DNA of 64,000 nt from Gallaecimonas kandeliae (GTDB lineage: Bacteria; Pseudomonadota; Gammaproteobacteria; Enterobacterales; Gallaecimonadaceae), in assembly GCF_030450055.1 (NCBI RefSeq), contig NZ_CP118480.1, positions 3,772,842 through 3,836,841 of the forward strand, written 5' to 3'. The notes under the pieces are model-generated. The model had not been told where the DNA came from. It did not search any database and was given only the letters and a program-made list of their open reading frames with translations. The position numbers and the translations under genes are program-made. How positions within the stretch are numbered: the stretch's first letter is position 1; each line of letters begins with the position of its first letter. Shown in pieces: positions 1-8,557 of this stretch.

Positions 1-187
1 GCCCCTCAACGACCCTGAGGTTGTCGGCTTGGCTATAGGGAAGTGCCTGCCACCAAGTAAGACTGGCAACGGCACTTACGGAGAGTAGTATCGCCAGGCT
101 CAATGCCAGCACCGCGACCATGCTGACAGTGGCTGTTAGGCCTTGTATTTTTAATTGTCGCAGCCCCTGCTTGAGTTCATAGATCAT
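1..187 (-). CDS. MacB/FtsX-type ABC permease, N-terminal part only
   Basis: The reading frame starts at an ATG at 187 and runs off the left edge, so only about 62 codons are visible. The protein begins MIYELKQGLRQLKIQG, then has a hydrophobic segment at about residues 18-45, followed by TWWQALPYSQADNLRVVEG, which looks like the start of a MacB-type periplasmic domain. It lies 15 nt after the ATPase gene on the same strand, so it is probably the membrane partner of that ATPase and of the adaptor upstream. Its likely role, inferred from context, is efflux of, or self-protection against, the peptide made by the neighbouring RiPP genes. The assignment rests on a short segment plus context. Confidence 0.7.
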   Translation of the reverse strand, partial: MIYELKQGLRQLKIQGLTATVSMVAVLALSLAILLSVSAVASLTWWQALPYSQADNLRVVEG

Positions 188-202
188 GTAATCTCTCCCG
201 GA

Positions 203-889
203 TCAGATGGCCTTCCGTAAAGAATCATCTGTTACTAGGCCGCCATCCAGGAGCTGGAGACGTGTCTTTGCCTCGGCAGCGAACTGAGGCTCATGTGTCA
301 CCATGCAGATGGTGGTACCCTTTTCGTTGAGGCTCTGTAATAGTGCCATTACTGCGAGGCTGTTTTTGGTATCCAGGTTACCCGTAGCCTCGTCCACCAA
401 CAGCAAACTCGGCTCGCCAACAATAGCCCTGGCAATAGCCACACGCTGTTGCTGACCTCCCGATAATTGATTGGGCCTGTGGCTCAATCTATGGCCCAAC
501 TCAACTTGGTTTAAGGCATTGCTGACCTTATCCTTTATCTCGTCACGGGGAATACCGCGATAGTGCAGCGGCAACGCCACATTTTCAGCAACGGACAAAC
601 CGTCAATCAGGTTGAATGACTGGAATACCAGTCCTATATTCCTGTTGCGTACCTCGGACCGCTGATCACTATCCAACAAGGTGACATCTTGGCCATTTAT
701 GGTATATCGCCCGGCACTGGGAGTATCCAGGAGCCCAAGAATGGACAGCAAAGTAGACTTGCCACAACCCGAGGGCCCTGAAATGGACAGGTAGTCTCCC
801 TTAGATATGGTCAGATCAACTCCTCTCAGTGCATGGGTTTCCATTTCATCGGTCTGGTAGACCTTACTGATTCCTTCAAGCTGGATCAT
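203..889 (-). CDS. ABC transporter ATP-binding protein (MacB/LolD-type)
   Basis: A 228-aa stand-alone ABC ATPase. Walker A (GPSGCGKST) lies at about residues 38-46, the signature LSGGQQQR at about 143-150, and Walker B with its catalytic Glu (LLLVDEATGNLD) follows. Length and motifs fit the LolD/MacB class that drives FtsX-like permeases. The ATG has a good ribosome binding site (AAGGAAAC). It sits between the periplasmic adaptor and the permease in one leftward operon, forming a tripartite efflux set. In RiPP clusters such sets commonly give immunity or export; the substrate here is inferred only from neighbours. Confidence 0.88.
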   Translation of the reverse strand: MIQLEGISKVYQTDEMETHALRGVDLTISKGDYLSISGPSGCGKSTLLSILGLLDTPSAGRYTINGQDVTLLDSDQRSEVRNRNIGLVFQSFNLIDGLSVAENVALPLHYRGIPRDEIKDKVSNALNQVELGHRLSHRPNQLSGGQQQRVAIARAIVGEPSLLLVDEATGNLDTKNSLAVMALLQSLNEKGTTICMVTHEPQFAAEAKTRLQLLDGGLVTDDSLRKAI

Positions 890-923
890 GTTTCCTTACC
901 TCATTTTTTATACAAAGATCGTT

Positions 924-2180
924 TCAACGGATGTAGAGTCTCTGAACATCACTGTCTTTCCAGCGTTGGGTATCAGAAATGATAACAACGTCTCCTTCAT
1001 CCAGGCCCTTGTTAACTTCTATGAAGCGATCCGTCTCAACCCCATAACGAACACTGACCAGCTCAGCACTATCATCTTCTTTATCTAATCGATAAAGGCC
1101 ATCCAGCCCAGAATCTTGGGCTTGATAAGGCCTCTTTACATAAAGGACATTTTTTAAAACACCACTGCTGATGGTACCCTCAACGACAAGAGATGGTCTG
1201 GCATTACGAGGAAGTTTTCCAGATAAGGTAACCTCAACAGTAATACTTCCCTGATCCACCACAGGGACTATTCTCGAGACCTTTCCTTGGACTACACCAC
1301 GCCGGGTATCGATAACGGCGGCATCACCAAGACTGATTTGATCAGCGCGTCGTTGTGGCACTTTCAAGCTCGCCAATAATTCACGGTCTGAGCCAACCAA
1401 TGCTAACTCAGTGCCTACGGCTACACTCTGACCCAGTTCCACATTAAGATGTTGGATCACACCTGATATACCGGCCTTGACATTCATTGAATCAAAGCGC
1501 CGTTTAAGCAGCGTTACTTTGGTATTTCCTTGCTTTAATAGGTCCTGCTGTACCAAACGTGCCTGTCCCTGAAGATCACGTAATTTTTCAAGCCTTGCCT
1601 TCTCGAAACTAATTTGCTGCTCTAATTTCTTTACTTGCATCTTGCTTTTGGCTAACTCAAGGCGGGAGACGATCTTCTTCTTGGCCAGTTCTTCATTTGC
1701 TTCAAATTCCAAGCGGCTGATTTCCAAATCCCCTTTCAGTGACTCAAGTCGGCTCATTTGCTGTAACAGTTCGTTAGCCTGACTCGCCTCCAACTGCTTA
1801 GCTTTAGCTCTGGACTGGCTCTGCGCCAGTTCTGCATTTGTCACTTCCTGCTCTAAATCAGGGTTGGCAAGCTTAAGAATGATGTCACCCGGCTCAACCC
1901 TTTGCCCTGGCTTCAGCAAGATTTCTTCTACTACGGCTGCTGCAGGAGCTGTCAAAAGGCGCTGTTTGGCTGGAATAAGTTCACCGTACCCCTTTATCTC
2001 CAGAGGAACGTCACCTCTTTCAACCTTAGCTGTAACGACTGCATCGGCAGCAACGACATGGCTCGCCATTGGCCTGGAAAACTGCCAAGCGGTAAAAAGA
2101 GCAACGGCAACTACTGCAACTGCGACCAGTACCTTGCTACCAGCCTTCTTCTTACTCTTGGAAACCTTGGGTATATCCAT
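924..2180 (-). CDS. HlyD/MacA-type periplasmic efflux adaptor
   Basis: A 418-aa membrane-fusion protein. A basic N-terminus leads into one membrane segment at about residues 17-35. A lipoyl-like half follows (GYGELIPAKQRLLTAPAAA), then a long alpha-helical coiled-coil hairpin at about 110-220, the second lipoyl half, and beta-barrel and membrane-proximal domains. This is the architecture of adaptors joining an inner-membrane ABC pump to an outer-membrane channel. The ATPase gene starts 34 nt downstream and the permease follows, so the three probably form one MacAB-like pump. No outer-membrane channel gene is present in the window. Confidence 0.85.
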   Translation of the reverse strand: MDIPKVSKSKKKAGSKVLVAVAVVAVALFTAWQFSRPMASHVVAADAVVTAKVERGDVPLEIKGYGELIPAKQRLLTAPAAAVVEEILLKPGQRVEPGDIILKLANPDLEQEVTNAELAQSQSRAKAKQLEASQANELLQQMSRLESLKGDLEISRLEFEANEELAKKKIVSRLELAKSKMQVKKLEQQISFEKARLEKLRDLQGQARLVQQDLLKQGNTKVTLLKRRFDSMNVKAGISGVIQHLNVELGQSVAVGTELALVGSDRELLASLKVPQRRADQISLGDAAVIDTRRGVVQGKVSRIVPVVDQGSITVEVTLSGKLPRNARPSLVVEGTISSGVLKNVLYVKRPYQAQDSGLDGLYRLDKEDDSAELVSVRYGVETDRFIEVNKGLDEGDVVIISDTQRWKDSDVQRLYIR

Positions 2181-2272
2181 TAATTTATTTCCCGAAGGTT
2201 GATCTTGACCTATTAATTCCTAAAAGAGGCAAGAATAGGTACACTTATTTTCCGGTTTTATTGTCATGGCTT

Positions 2273-4444
2273 TCAAACAGCCTCCACATCCAACTTGAGT
2301 TGGGGTTCTCCAATACTGTTGTCATGCATGGCCAGTGCTTCCATCTTGCTCACCTCACTGATCCTTCCATCCCTCAGCAGCAGAACACGATCAGCTCTCA
2401 ACAGAGTTTCCGGCCTATGAGCTATACATAGACGCGTCAGGGGTAAACGACTTAATTCGTCAAGAACCGTTTTCTCATTCTCGCTGTCCAGATTAGCGGT
2501 TCCTTCGTCCGCAAGCAGGATTCTGGGATTATGATATAAGGCCCTTGCCAGCAGGATGCGTTGCTTCTGTCCCCCAGATAAGGTCGAGCCCAGATCGCCT
2601 ACGGGTGTGTTGTACTTCATCGGCATTCTCATGATTTCTTCATGGATGTTTGCTTGCTTTGCCGCCTGCTGCACTTGCTCAAAATCGGCCCAGGGATCTT
2701 CAAAGGCGATGTTGTCAACAACCGAAGCACTTAATAGCCTGTCATCCTGCATAACAACACCAAATTGGCGGCGATACCATCCACTCTCCAATTCATCAAT
2801 GGGTACTCCATCCAACTCGATCCTCCCCGAGGCCGGCTTGTAGAGGCCCAGCATCACCTTAAGAAGAGTTGTCTTACCGGAACCAGACGGGCCGATGAGT
2901 GCGACAAACTCGCCCGGATGGATAGTAAGGTCGACATCAGCCAGAATCGGCAGATCCGCCACCGCATAGGCAAAATTGACGCTCGAAAGAGTCAGCCGCC
3001 CTTCAACACCATCACTCACCAGCCTGCCTGAGGAGACCTCTGGTTCCGGGTTGGCAAGCACTATGTCTGCCAACCTGTCCAGATAAACACCAACGTACTT
3101 GATATCAAGAAGGCTGGTGATCAACGCATTTCCCTTAATGGAAAATTGGCTCTTGTACATGAAAAAAGCAAATAGCGTACCTATTCCCATAGTTCCGTTC
3201 AGAACAAGCTCGCTACCAAAATAGACACATAGAGCGGTATCTATACCTAGCACAACAATACGAACACTATTCTGAGTTTGAATAAAGGAAGCCAACTTGA
3301 CCTCCGACTGCATCAAAGCGCTATACTTGTTCTGCCATACATTTAAACGATCTTCTTCCTTCGCAAATATCTTTATTGGCGACATACTCCGTAACGTCTC
3401 AATGACAATGCCCGTCTCTCTTTCTTTTGCCTTTATCTTGTCTCTCAACTTCAGCTCAGTTAGATTTGAGCAGTACCAGCGAAATCCCAGGTAGAAGAGG
3501 AATGAACCAATAGTAATCAACCCAAGAACAGGTGATATGTAGAATATTGCTGTACCGACACCCAAGGCAATGGCACCGTCCAGAACAACACTGACCAAGT
3601 TAGACGTTAACAGTGTCCGTAATTGCTCTGTCGAATGATATTTTTCAATGAGATCGCCGGTATTACGTTTTTCGAAGTAGGACAAGGGAAGAGAAAGTAG
3701 GTGTGAAAAAATACTGCGCACAAAGAATTGATTAAACTGAGTTCCCATGTAGATACCTACATAGTCTCTCATCAAGCTCAAGAGGCTTTGCACTAGAGCT
3801 ACTAATATGAAACTGAGGGCCAGCCACTTGACAAGACTAAGATCGTTAAGATCAATACCGTAGTCTACAGAATATTTTACGAATAGAGGACTAGCCAAGG
3901 AGACCAGCTCCAATAGCAGCGTTAACCATATAGTCTGAACCAGGATCTTTCGTGTTCCCTTAGTGTTACTGAAAAGCCATTTCAGCCCAAGGCGCCCTCC
4001 CTGTGGCCTAAGTGAAAAATCACTACCTGGCTGTATCTCAACAACAACACCGGTAAAGTGCCTTGCGAACTCATCTTGCTTCAAACACCTAACACCAAGG
4101 GCAGGATCATGAATATAGTAACGTCCGTTTTTTATCTTCTTGAGTACGACAAAGTGATTGAAGTCCCAATGCAGTATCGCGGGTAGCCTTATTCTCTCCA
4201 GGCCTTCTACGTCACACTTTACTGGTCTACTCACGAGCTGGTACTGATTAGCAATACTGACGACCTGCTTAAGGGTGATCCCCTTAAGCGAGACAGGATA
4301 GCTCTCCTGTATTGCCGTTATGGTGACAGGCTTACCATGATGTTGCATAACCATGGCTAGACAAGCGAGACCACAAGTGGAGGCCTCTGTCTGGTAAATC
4401 ATGGGCAAACGGCGCCAAGAAAGAACCTTTTCAAAAAACTTCAT
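2273..4444 (-). CDS. Peptidase (C39)-containing ABC exporter for the RiPP
   Basis: A 723-aa bifunctional leader peptidase and exporter. The N-terminal C39 domain (about 1-140) has the catalytic Cys in EASTCGLACL (about residue 24), His in FNHFVVLKK (about 97) and Asp in YIHDPALG (about 113). A six-helix ABC transmembrane domain follows at about 160-450, then a nucleotide-binding domain with Walker A GPSGSGKTT and signature LSGGQKQR. Such proteins cleave double-glycine-type leaders and export the core peptide. The precursor at 7521-7703 has a fitting ISGA site. I chose the ATG at 4444; a TTG lies directly before it. The gene overlaps the small upstream gene by 14 nt, suggesting coupled translation. 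Confidence 0.93.
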   Translation of the reverse strand: MKFFEKVLSWRRLPMIYQTEASTCGLACLAMVMQHHGKPVTITAIQESYPVSLKGITLKQVVSIANQYQLVSRPVKCDVEGLERIRLPAILHWDFNHFVVLKKIKNGRYYIHDPALGVRCLKQDEFARHFTGVVVEIQPGSDFSLRPQGGRLGLKWLFSNTKGTRKILVQTIWLTLLLELVSLASPLFVKYSVDYGIDLNDLSLVKWLALSFILVALVQSLLSLMRDYVGIYMGTQFNQFFVRSIFSHLLSLPLSYFEKRNTGDLIEKYHSTEQLRTLLTSNLVSVVLDGAIALGVGTAIFYISPVLGLITIGSFLFYLGFRWYCSNLTELKLRDKIKAKERETGIVIETLRSMSPIKIFAKEEDRLNVWQNKYSALMQSEVKLASFIQTQNSVRIVVLGIDTALCVYFGSELVLNGTMGIGTLFAFFMYKSQFSIKGNALITSLLDIKYVGVYLDRLADIVLANPEPEVSSGRLVSDGVEGRLTLSSVNFAYAVADLPILADVDLTIHPGEFVALIGPSGSGKTTLLKVMLGLYKPASGRIELDGVPIDELESGWYRRQFGVVMQDDRLLSASVVDNIAFEDPWADFEQVQQAAKQANIHEEIMRMPMKYNTPVGDLGSTLSGGQKQRILLARALYHNPRILLADEGTANLDSENEKTVLDELSRLPLTRLCIAHRPETLLRADRVLLLRDGRISEVSKMEALAMHDNSIGEPQLKLDVEAV

Positions 4445-4847
4445 CAAAGAATCTCACTCTTGATATCAGGAGAAGCTCCTGTGGTACCGTCGACAGTGGG
4501 GAATCCAAGGTCAAAATCTTGCACTTTCCCCCGTTCTCACCTTTGCAGTTTTCCCAAGATAAAACGTTCGGCCCCGACTTGACTCTTAAATTATGAGAAG
4601 AGGGGGGAAGGGAATGCTTAAGGGTTACTCTGTAGGTTGGTCTACCAGGCAGCTTTTCAGTTGCAACTGCGGATATCTGATGGGTTACTGGGACGTTAGC
4701 CACACCAAAGCCCAAGGCTATTAATAATAGTAAGGGTAAAAAAATTACAACCCAGCCATTGATGGGACGAGCAGCATTAGGTTCTCCAAGCAACCGATAC
4801 CGATAATGCTTCCTAGCTTCCTCGAGAAAGAGTTCCGAATGTTCCAT
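4431..4847 (-). CDS. Small single-span membrane protein resembling the N-terminus of a HlyD adaptor
   Basis: A 138-aa protein with a charged N-terminal helix (MEHSELFLEEARKHYRYRL), one membrane segment at about residues 30-52 and a periplasmic tail of about 85 residues. The first 65 residues resemble the start of CvaA/HlyD adaptors that accompany C39-ABC exporters, but the coiled-coil and second lipoyl half are missing. The two tail cysteines (in ENCKGENGGKCK) could form a disulfide. It overlaps the exporter gene, so it is probably translated with it and acts beside it. Whether it is a minimal adaptor, an immunity protein or a decayed adaptor cannot be decided from the sequence. It ends cleanly and shows no frameshift. 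Confidence 0.6.
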   Translation of the reverse strand: MEHSELFLEEARKHYRYRLLGEPNAARPINGWVVIFLPLLLLIALGFGVANVPVTHQISAVATEKLPGRPTYRVTLKHSLPPSSHNLRVKSGPNVLSWENCKGENGGKCKILTLDSPLSTVPQELLLISRVRFFDEVF

Positions 4848-4856
4848 ACTGGAGAC

Positions 4857-6038
4857 CTATGCCATGTCCATCAATTCAGATTCCGGAATCTTCAGCAATG
4901 CCTCTCGCAAAGGCTGATACAGGCTCATTCCCAACTCCGTTAAGTACTGCCGGTTCTGCTCCAGACCAACTGATAGTTCACGCATGTAATAAATTGCCTT
5001 TTTGTCCCTGTCTCCAAGCGCCTTCTCTAGGCCAGCCGCCCTCAATGAAGAATAGGCCAACATGACATTGCCAAAAGCATGGTAGCCAGTCAGAAGCAGG
5101 AAGAGCGGTCTTTCCTTGTCCTTCAATGGCGAATAAACGGTAGGAGCATCCTCGGTTACCAGAGATTCCAGACAAAATGCCAAGTTGAAGTATTGATGGG
5201 AGCACTCATGAATCAACATTTCAAGCGTTTCAAAGGGAGAAGCGGGGCAGGCAATCTCTATGGCACCGAAACGATAACGAATAGAGGCACTTGCCAAAGT
5301 ATCTGCAGCCGGCCTTTGGATTGGAACAACCTCGTGCAGGACATTCCTTATCCAGTGTCCATATTGAGGTACATAGCGGTCAGCCAACGCCAAGGCCTCT
5401 TGGACCTGGGCAACCATGCCTTCGCCTTCGCCTTCGCAAGGACAATTAACCGCGTCCACCCAATATGACCAAAAGTCCTGATTCAAGCTCCCCAAAGTCC
5501 CGTAACCCACTCGCGATGGTTCTATCACGACTTCATCTTGGCTGGTGGTACCGATCAAACGCCCCCCTACATACTGGCGCTTTACAGCCATAACCGTAGA
5601 GCCATCCGTATCCAACACCTCTAGGCTATTCTGACAAGCGAGGGCCCGATAGTGCCCGGGAGGTAAAATCTTGCCTTGCAGGAGTAGGCCGCTCCTGCAT
5701 TCAAAGTCCATGGATAAGTCGTCGATAAGGCCGGTCAAATAGGCAGTCAGTAAAAACTGGGTCCTGAGTTCAAGTACGGTTTCCCAATCAACTGAATCCA
5801 GCCCAAATGCCTTCAACAGGCACCCCACTTCCGGCCGCCAGAAAGGTTTGCCAGGGTCGACCCGCTCCAACTGCAATAAGGCATCGGCGATAACTACATC
5901 CTCACCACCTTGGAACTGCCGCAGTAACTTTTGGATCTTGGCTCCCGCCTTCTGCAATTGGTGTGCAGAAAGCAACCCTACGAGCTCAATGTTGTCTTCA
6001 TCGGACACAGGTAACGAAAACTGGGGTATTTCAGCCAC
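4857..6038 (-). CDS. HExxH-motif putative peptide-modification protein
   Basis: A 393-aa protein with the metal-binding motif HECSH at residues 277-281 in the context TLEMLIHECSHQYFN. This matches the family of HExxH putative peptide-modification proteins found beside radical SAM maturases in RiPP clusters. Some members are reported to be iron- and 2-oxoglutarate-dependent peptide beta-hydroxylases rather than proteases. The start is a GTG with AAGGAAA about 8 nt upstream. The gene starts 15 nt after the radical SAM gene ends, so both enzymes probably act on the same precursor. The exact reaction is inferred. A protease role is less likely because the exporter already carries the leader peptidase. 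Confidence 0.75.
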   Translation of the reverse strand: MAEIPQFSLPVSDEDNIELVGLLSAHQLQKAGAKIQKLLRQFQGGEDVVIADALLQLERVDPGKPFWRPEVGCLLKAFGLDSVDWETVLELRTQFLLTAYLTGLIDDLSMDFECRSGLLLQGKILPPGHYRALACQNSLEVLDTDGSTVMAVKRQYVGGRLIGTTSQDEVVIEPSRVGYGTLGSLNQDFWSYWVDAVNCPCEGEGEGMVAQVQEALALADRYVPQYGHWIRNVLHEVVPIQRPAADTLASASIRYRFGAIEIACPASPFETLEMLIHECSHQYFNLAFCLESLVTEDAPTVYSPLKDKERPLFLLLTGYHAFGNVMLAYSSLRAAGLEKALGDRDKKAIYYMRELSVGLEQNRQYLTELGMSLYQPLREALLKIPESELMDMA

Positions 6039-6053
6039 GGCTATGTTTCCTTA

Positions 6054-7310
6054 CTATACATGGACACGCAGAATTTCATTGCCCTTATCTACAACTTGGA
6101 CAATGTTTGTATTTAGGCCATCTCGGGCAGAGTAAGTGGGCTCCTTGGAAAGGACGTCACTCATTTCTTCCAATGTAAGTCCTTTATCGGACAAGTATTG
6201 AGCAATAGAGGTATGAATAAAGTCCATTGTCTTACAGAAGACCGTCTTATCCTTGAACCCCTCAGCCTTCTTATAGCGATTGAACAAGGCTCCTCCCCGG
6301 CAGGATCGGTACCACTCACACCCTTCACAAGCATCCGGCTTTTCGTCAACGGCCTTTATTAATGATTGCCAAAGTTCCGAGTGGAGGAATTGGTTAAGGG
6401 AGGTATTAAAGATATTAACTTCCTTGTTCAGCAGGGTACCATCCAGTGACAGAATATTGTCATCGACTCCCAACTGTCCTTCGCTGCTGACATTGATTAT
6501 ATTGTGCTGCATGGCCTTATGCTCATCGACACGCCCTGCATATTGTTCCGACATCAGCATCCCAAATATTCGATTAAGAGTGTTTATGTAGAGCTTTCCA
6601 CCCTTCTGTTGGGTGGACCAGTAATCTATTACGCCCTTGAAATAATCTATCCACTTATCCTGCTGGGACAAAATATTGCTGTCATGACCTTCTCTTGGAA
6701 AAAGAAGGTCAAAATTATGAAGGCCAAGCTCCTGGTGCATATGTTTAACCAGCTCGGCACCGTTGTAATCGACGTTAGCGACACAAAGAGCCCCCGTAGA
6801 TGGGATCCTTCCCTGCTTGGCTGCATCCGAGAGGATACGTATCCCTCTCACCGTCTCCTCATAACTGCCCTTGCCATTGTGATCGATTCTATTCTTATCA
6901 TGTATATCTTTAGGTCCATCGACACTGACACCAACATGAACCTGATATTTTTCAAATATATTTACCCACTCATCATCTATTAAAGTGCCGTTTGTCTGGC
7001 ACATTAATTTTAAAGAGCAATAAGGAGAGAGTCCATCAGATAGAATCTTGCATATTTTCTCAAAATGGCTTTTTTTCATCAGTAATGGCTCGCCTCCATG
7101 CAACCCTATATTTACCGATTCAAGTCCAACATCATCGATGGCATTCTTTACAAAAACAACCAGCTGCTCCACAGTCGAAGTTTTAATAACTGCAGTGTTC
7201 TCCTTGTAGGTATCCATTTCCTGAAAGAAGAAATAGCAGTATCGACAGGCTAGGTTACATCTCTCTGATATTTTCAGAACGATATCTATTCCCTTCCGTG
7301 GCGCCGGCAT
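6054..7310 (-). CDS. Radical SAM/SPASM peptide maturase (cyclophane-forming type)
   Basis: A 418-aa protein with the radical SAM cluster motif CNLACRYC (Cys18, Cys22, Cys25), followed by YFFFQEMDTY as in FxsB/GrrM/XyeB-like maturases. GLHGGEPLL is the SAM-binding GGE motif. The C-terminal SPASM region has CEGCEWYRSCRGG and a later FC pair, expected to hold further Fe-S clusters. Relatives install a carbon-carbon bond from an aromatic residue (Trp, Phe, Tyr or His) to the beta-carbon of the residue two positions on. Here the core offers four H-x-S units. The gene follows the precursor gene across a hairpin. Family placement is firm; the product chemistry is inferred. Confidence 0.88.
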   Translation of the reverse strand: MPAPRKGIDIVLKISERCNLACRYCYFFFQEMDTYKENTAVIKTSTVEQLVVFVKNAIDDVGLESVNIGLHGGEPLLMKKSHFEKICKILSDGLSPYCSLKLMCQTNGTLIDDEWVNIFEKYQVHVGVSVDGPKDIHDKNRIDHNGKGSYEETVRGIRILSDAAKQGRIPSTGALCVANVDYNGAELVKHMHQELGLHNFDLLFPREGHDSNILSQQDKWIDYFKGVIDYWSTQQKGGKLYINTLNRIFGMLMSEQYAGRVDEHKAMQHNIINVSSEGQLGVDDNILSLDGTLLNKEVNIFNTSLNQFLHSELWQSLIKAVDEKPDACEGCEWYRSCRGGALFNRYKKAEGFKDKTVFCKTMDFIHTSIAQYLSDKGLTLEEMSDVLSKEPTYSARDGLNTNIVQVVDKGNEILRVHV

Positions 7311-7462
7311 AAAAAACTCCTATTCTTTGAATTTATTAATTCTTACTGTCATGTCGCGAACAGACCCTGACGTGTCCTGCCGATAGATGAATAGATCATG
7401 GCAAGCAACACCCCATTCCTTAGGTATCACGCTCACCCCATGTTTTCTGACATGGGGGCAGC

Positions 7463-7494
7463 CATAAAAAGGTATGGACAAGCGCCATACCTTT
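7463..7494 (-). terminator. Hairpin attenuator between precursor and maturase genes
   Basis: A 10-bp perfect stem (AAAGGTATGG at 7468-7477 and CCATACCTTT at 7485-7494) with a 7-nt loop. On the minus strand it ends in a run of five T. It lies 27 nt after the precursor stop and about 150 nt before the radical SAM start. This is the usual place for a leaky terminator that keeps precursor mRNA more abundant than the enzyme mRNA. Confidence 0.65.
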
Positions 7495-7520
7495 AAAAAT
7501 AAAGACACTCTACAAATGTC

Positions 7521-7703
7521 TTAGAGTTGTGACTTTTCGGCACCAGTTGACAGGTGGCCAGATGCATGGCCAGAGCCATGGGCAGAACCGTGGATCATGG
7601 CGCCGCTGATCATTTCCAGATGCTCTTCCCTCAATTCAACGATTTCATTTTGCTTCTCAGAAGAGACGTTCAGGCGCTGAGCCAGTTTTTCTTGCAGTTT
7701 CAT
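7521..7703 (-). CDS. RiPP precursor peptide with four H-x-S-x units
   Basis: A 60-aa peptide. The leader (residues 1-35) is charged and helical (LQEKLAQRLN, then VELREEHLEMISGA) and ends in a double-glycine-like ISGA site for the C39 exporter. The predicted 25-residue core contains HGSA, HGSG, HASG and HLST in tandem at residues 38-53, so His recurs every four residues, each with Ser two positions later. There is no Cys and no other aromatic residue in the core. It is the first gene of the operon, with AAGGGAA about 5 nt before the ATG. This suits a radical SAM enzyme that links an aromatic ring to the third residue of each unit. The sequence of the peptide is seen; the modification is inferred. 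Confidence 0.82.
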   Translation of the reverse strand: MKLQEKLAQRLNVSSEKQNEIVELREEHLEMISGAMIHGSAHGSGHASGHLSTGAEKSQL

Positions 7704-7761
7704 AACATTCCCTTTTTTGATGAGTTTAAAGATACCGACACTCCATAAGACGGCAACAAAA

Positions 7762-7790
7762 CGCTAACAACCAAGAGAGTCAGGTGTCAA
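7762..7790 (-). promoter_or_regulatory. Candidate promoter of the RiPP operon
   Basis: On the minus strand TTGACA (7785-7790) is a perfect -35 box. About 17 nt downstream lies TTAGCG, a poor -10. The position, about 60 nt before the precursor ATG, is right, but the weak -10 suggests either an activated promoter or a different start. The rest of the 7704-8052 gap shows no clear gene. Confidence 0.3.
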
Positions 7791-8557
7791 CATTGGATCA
7801 CAAAATAACCTATTGTTTCGCAACTCGTCGTACCTCACGATACCGATAAGGGGATCATCCCACGCCAAATAGCCATACAGACGTCCACACAGCAACATGA
7901 TGTCAGGATCCTTCTACGATGCTCAGTCCAGCCAGGCCCCACTCCCTTGTACGCTTAGCATGGACAAGCGGGCCGGTACCGACGACTCTTGCCCTGGGCT
8001 GCTCCCCCCTCGTGATGGGGAACCAGCAAAAAATAGCGTTGTCCGAGCCACCATGAACTTCCTGGCCCACCTGCATATTGCCGACCATTGCGACAGCAGC
8101 CTGCTGGGCAACCTGCTGGGCGACTTCGTGAAGGGGGAGCCCCAGGCGCAGCTGGCGCCGAAACTGGCGGCCGGGGTGATGCTGCACCGCTTCGTGGACT
8201 CCTACAGCGACAGCCATCGGCTCACCCGGGCCGCCAAGGAGCTGTTCCCGGGCCGGGCCAGGCGCTTCTCGCCCATAGCCCTGGACATGTTCTGGGACCA
8301 CTGCCTGGCAAGGCGCTGGGCCGATTTCCACCCAGAGTCCCTGCGCGCCTTCTGCCAAAATGCGGAGCTGCTGATCCAAGGTGAGCACAGTGGCGACTTA
8401 CCGCCCCGCTACCTGCAGGTCTCGGCCAGCATGTGGCGAAACCGCTGGCTCGAATCCTACCGGGACTTTGCCACCGTCGAGCTGGCTCTGGAGCGCATGT
8501 CGGGGCGCAGCCCCAGGATGGCCGAGCTGGTAACTTGCTTCCCTTACCTGGAACAAG

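Noticed and set aside
4857..6038. Reading the HExxH protein as a zinc protease that removes the leader
   Set aside because: The exporter already has a C39 leader peptidase and the protein fits the HExxH peptide-modification family; protease activity is not formally excluded.
7320..7508. A 62-residue frame between precursor and radical SAM gene, considered as a second precursor
   Set aside because: It starts with GTG without a ribosome binding site, contains the attenuator hairpin, and has no leader-like or double-glycine-like sequence.
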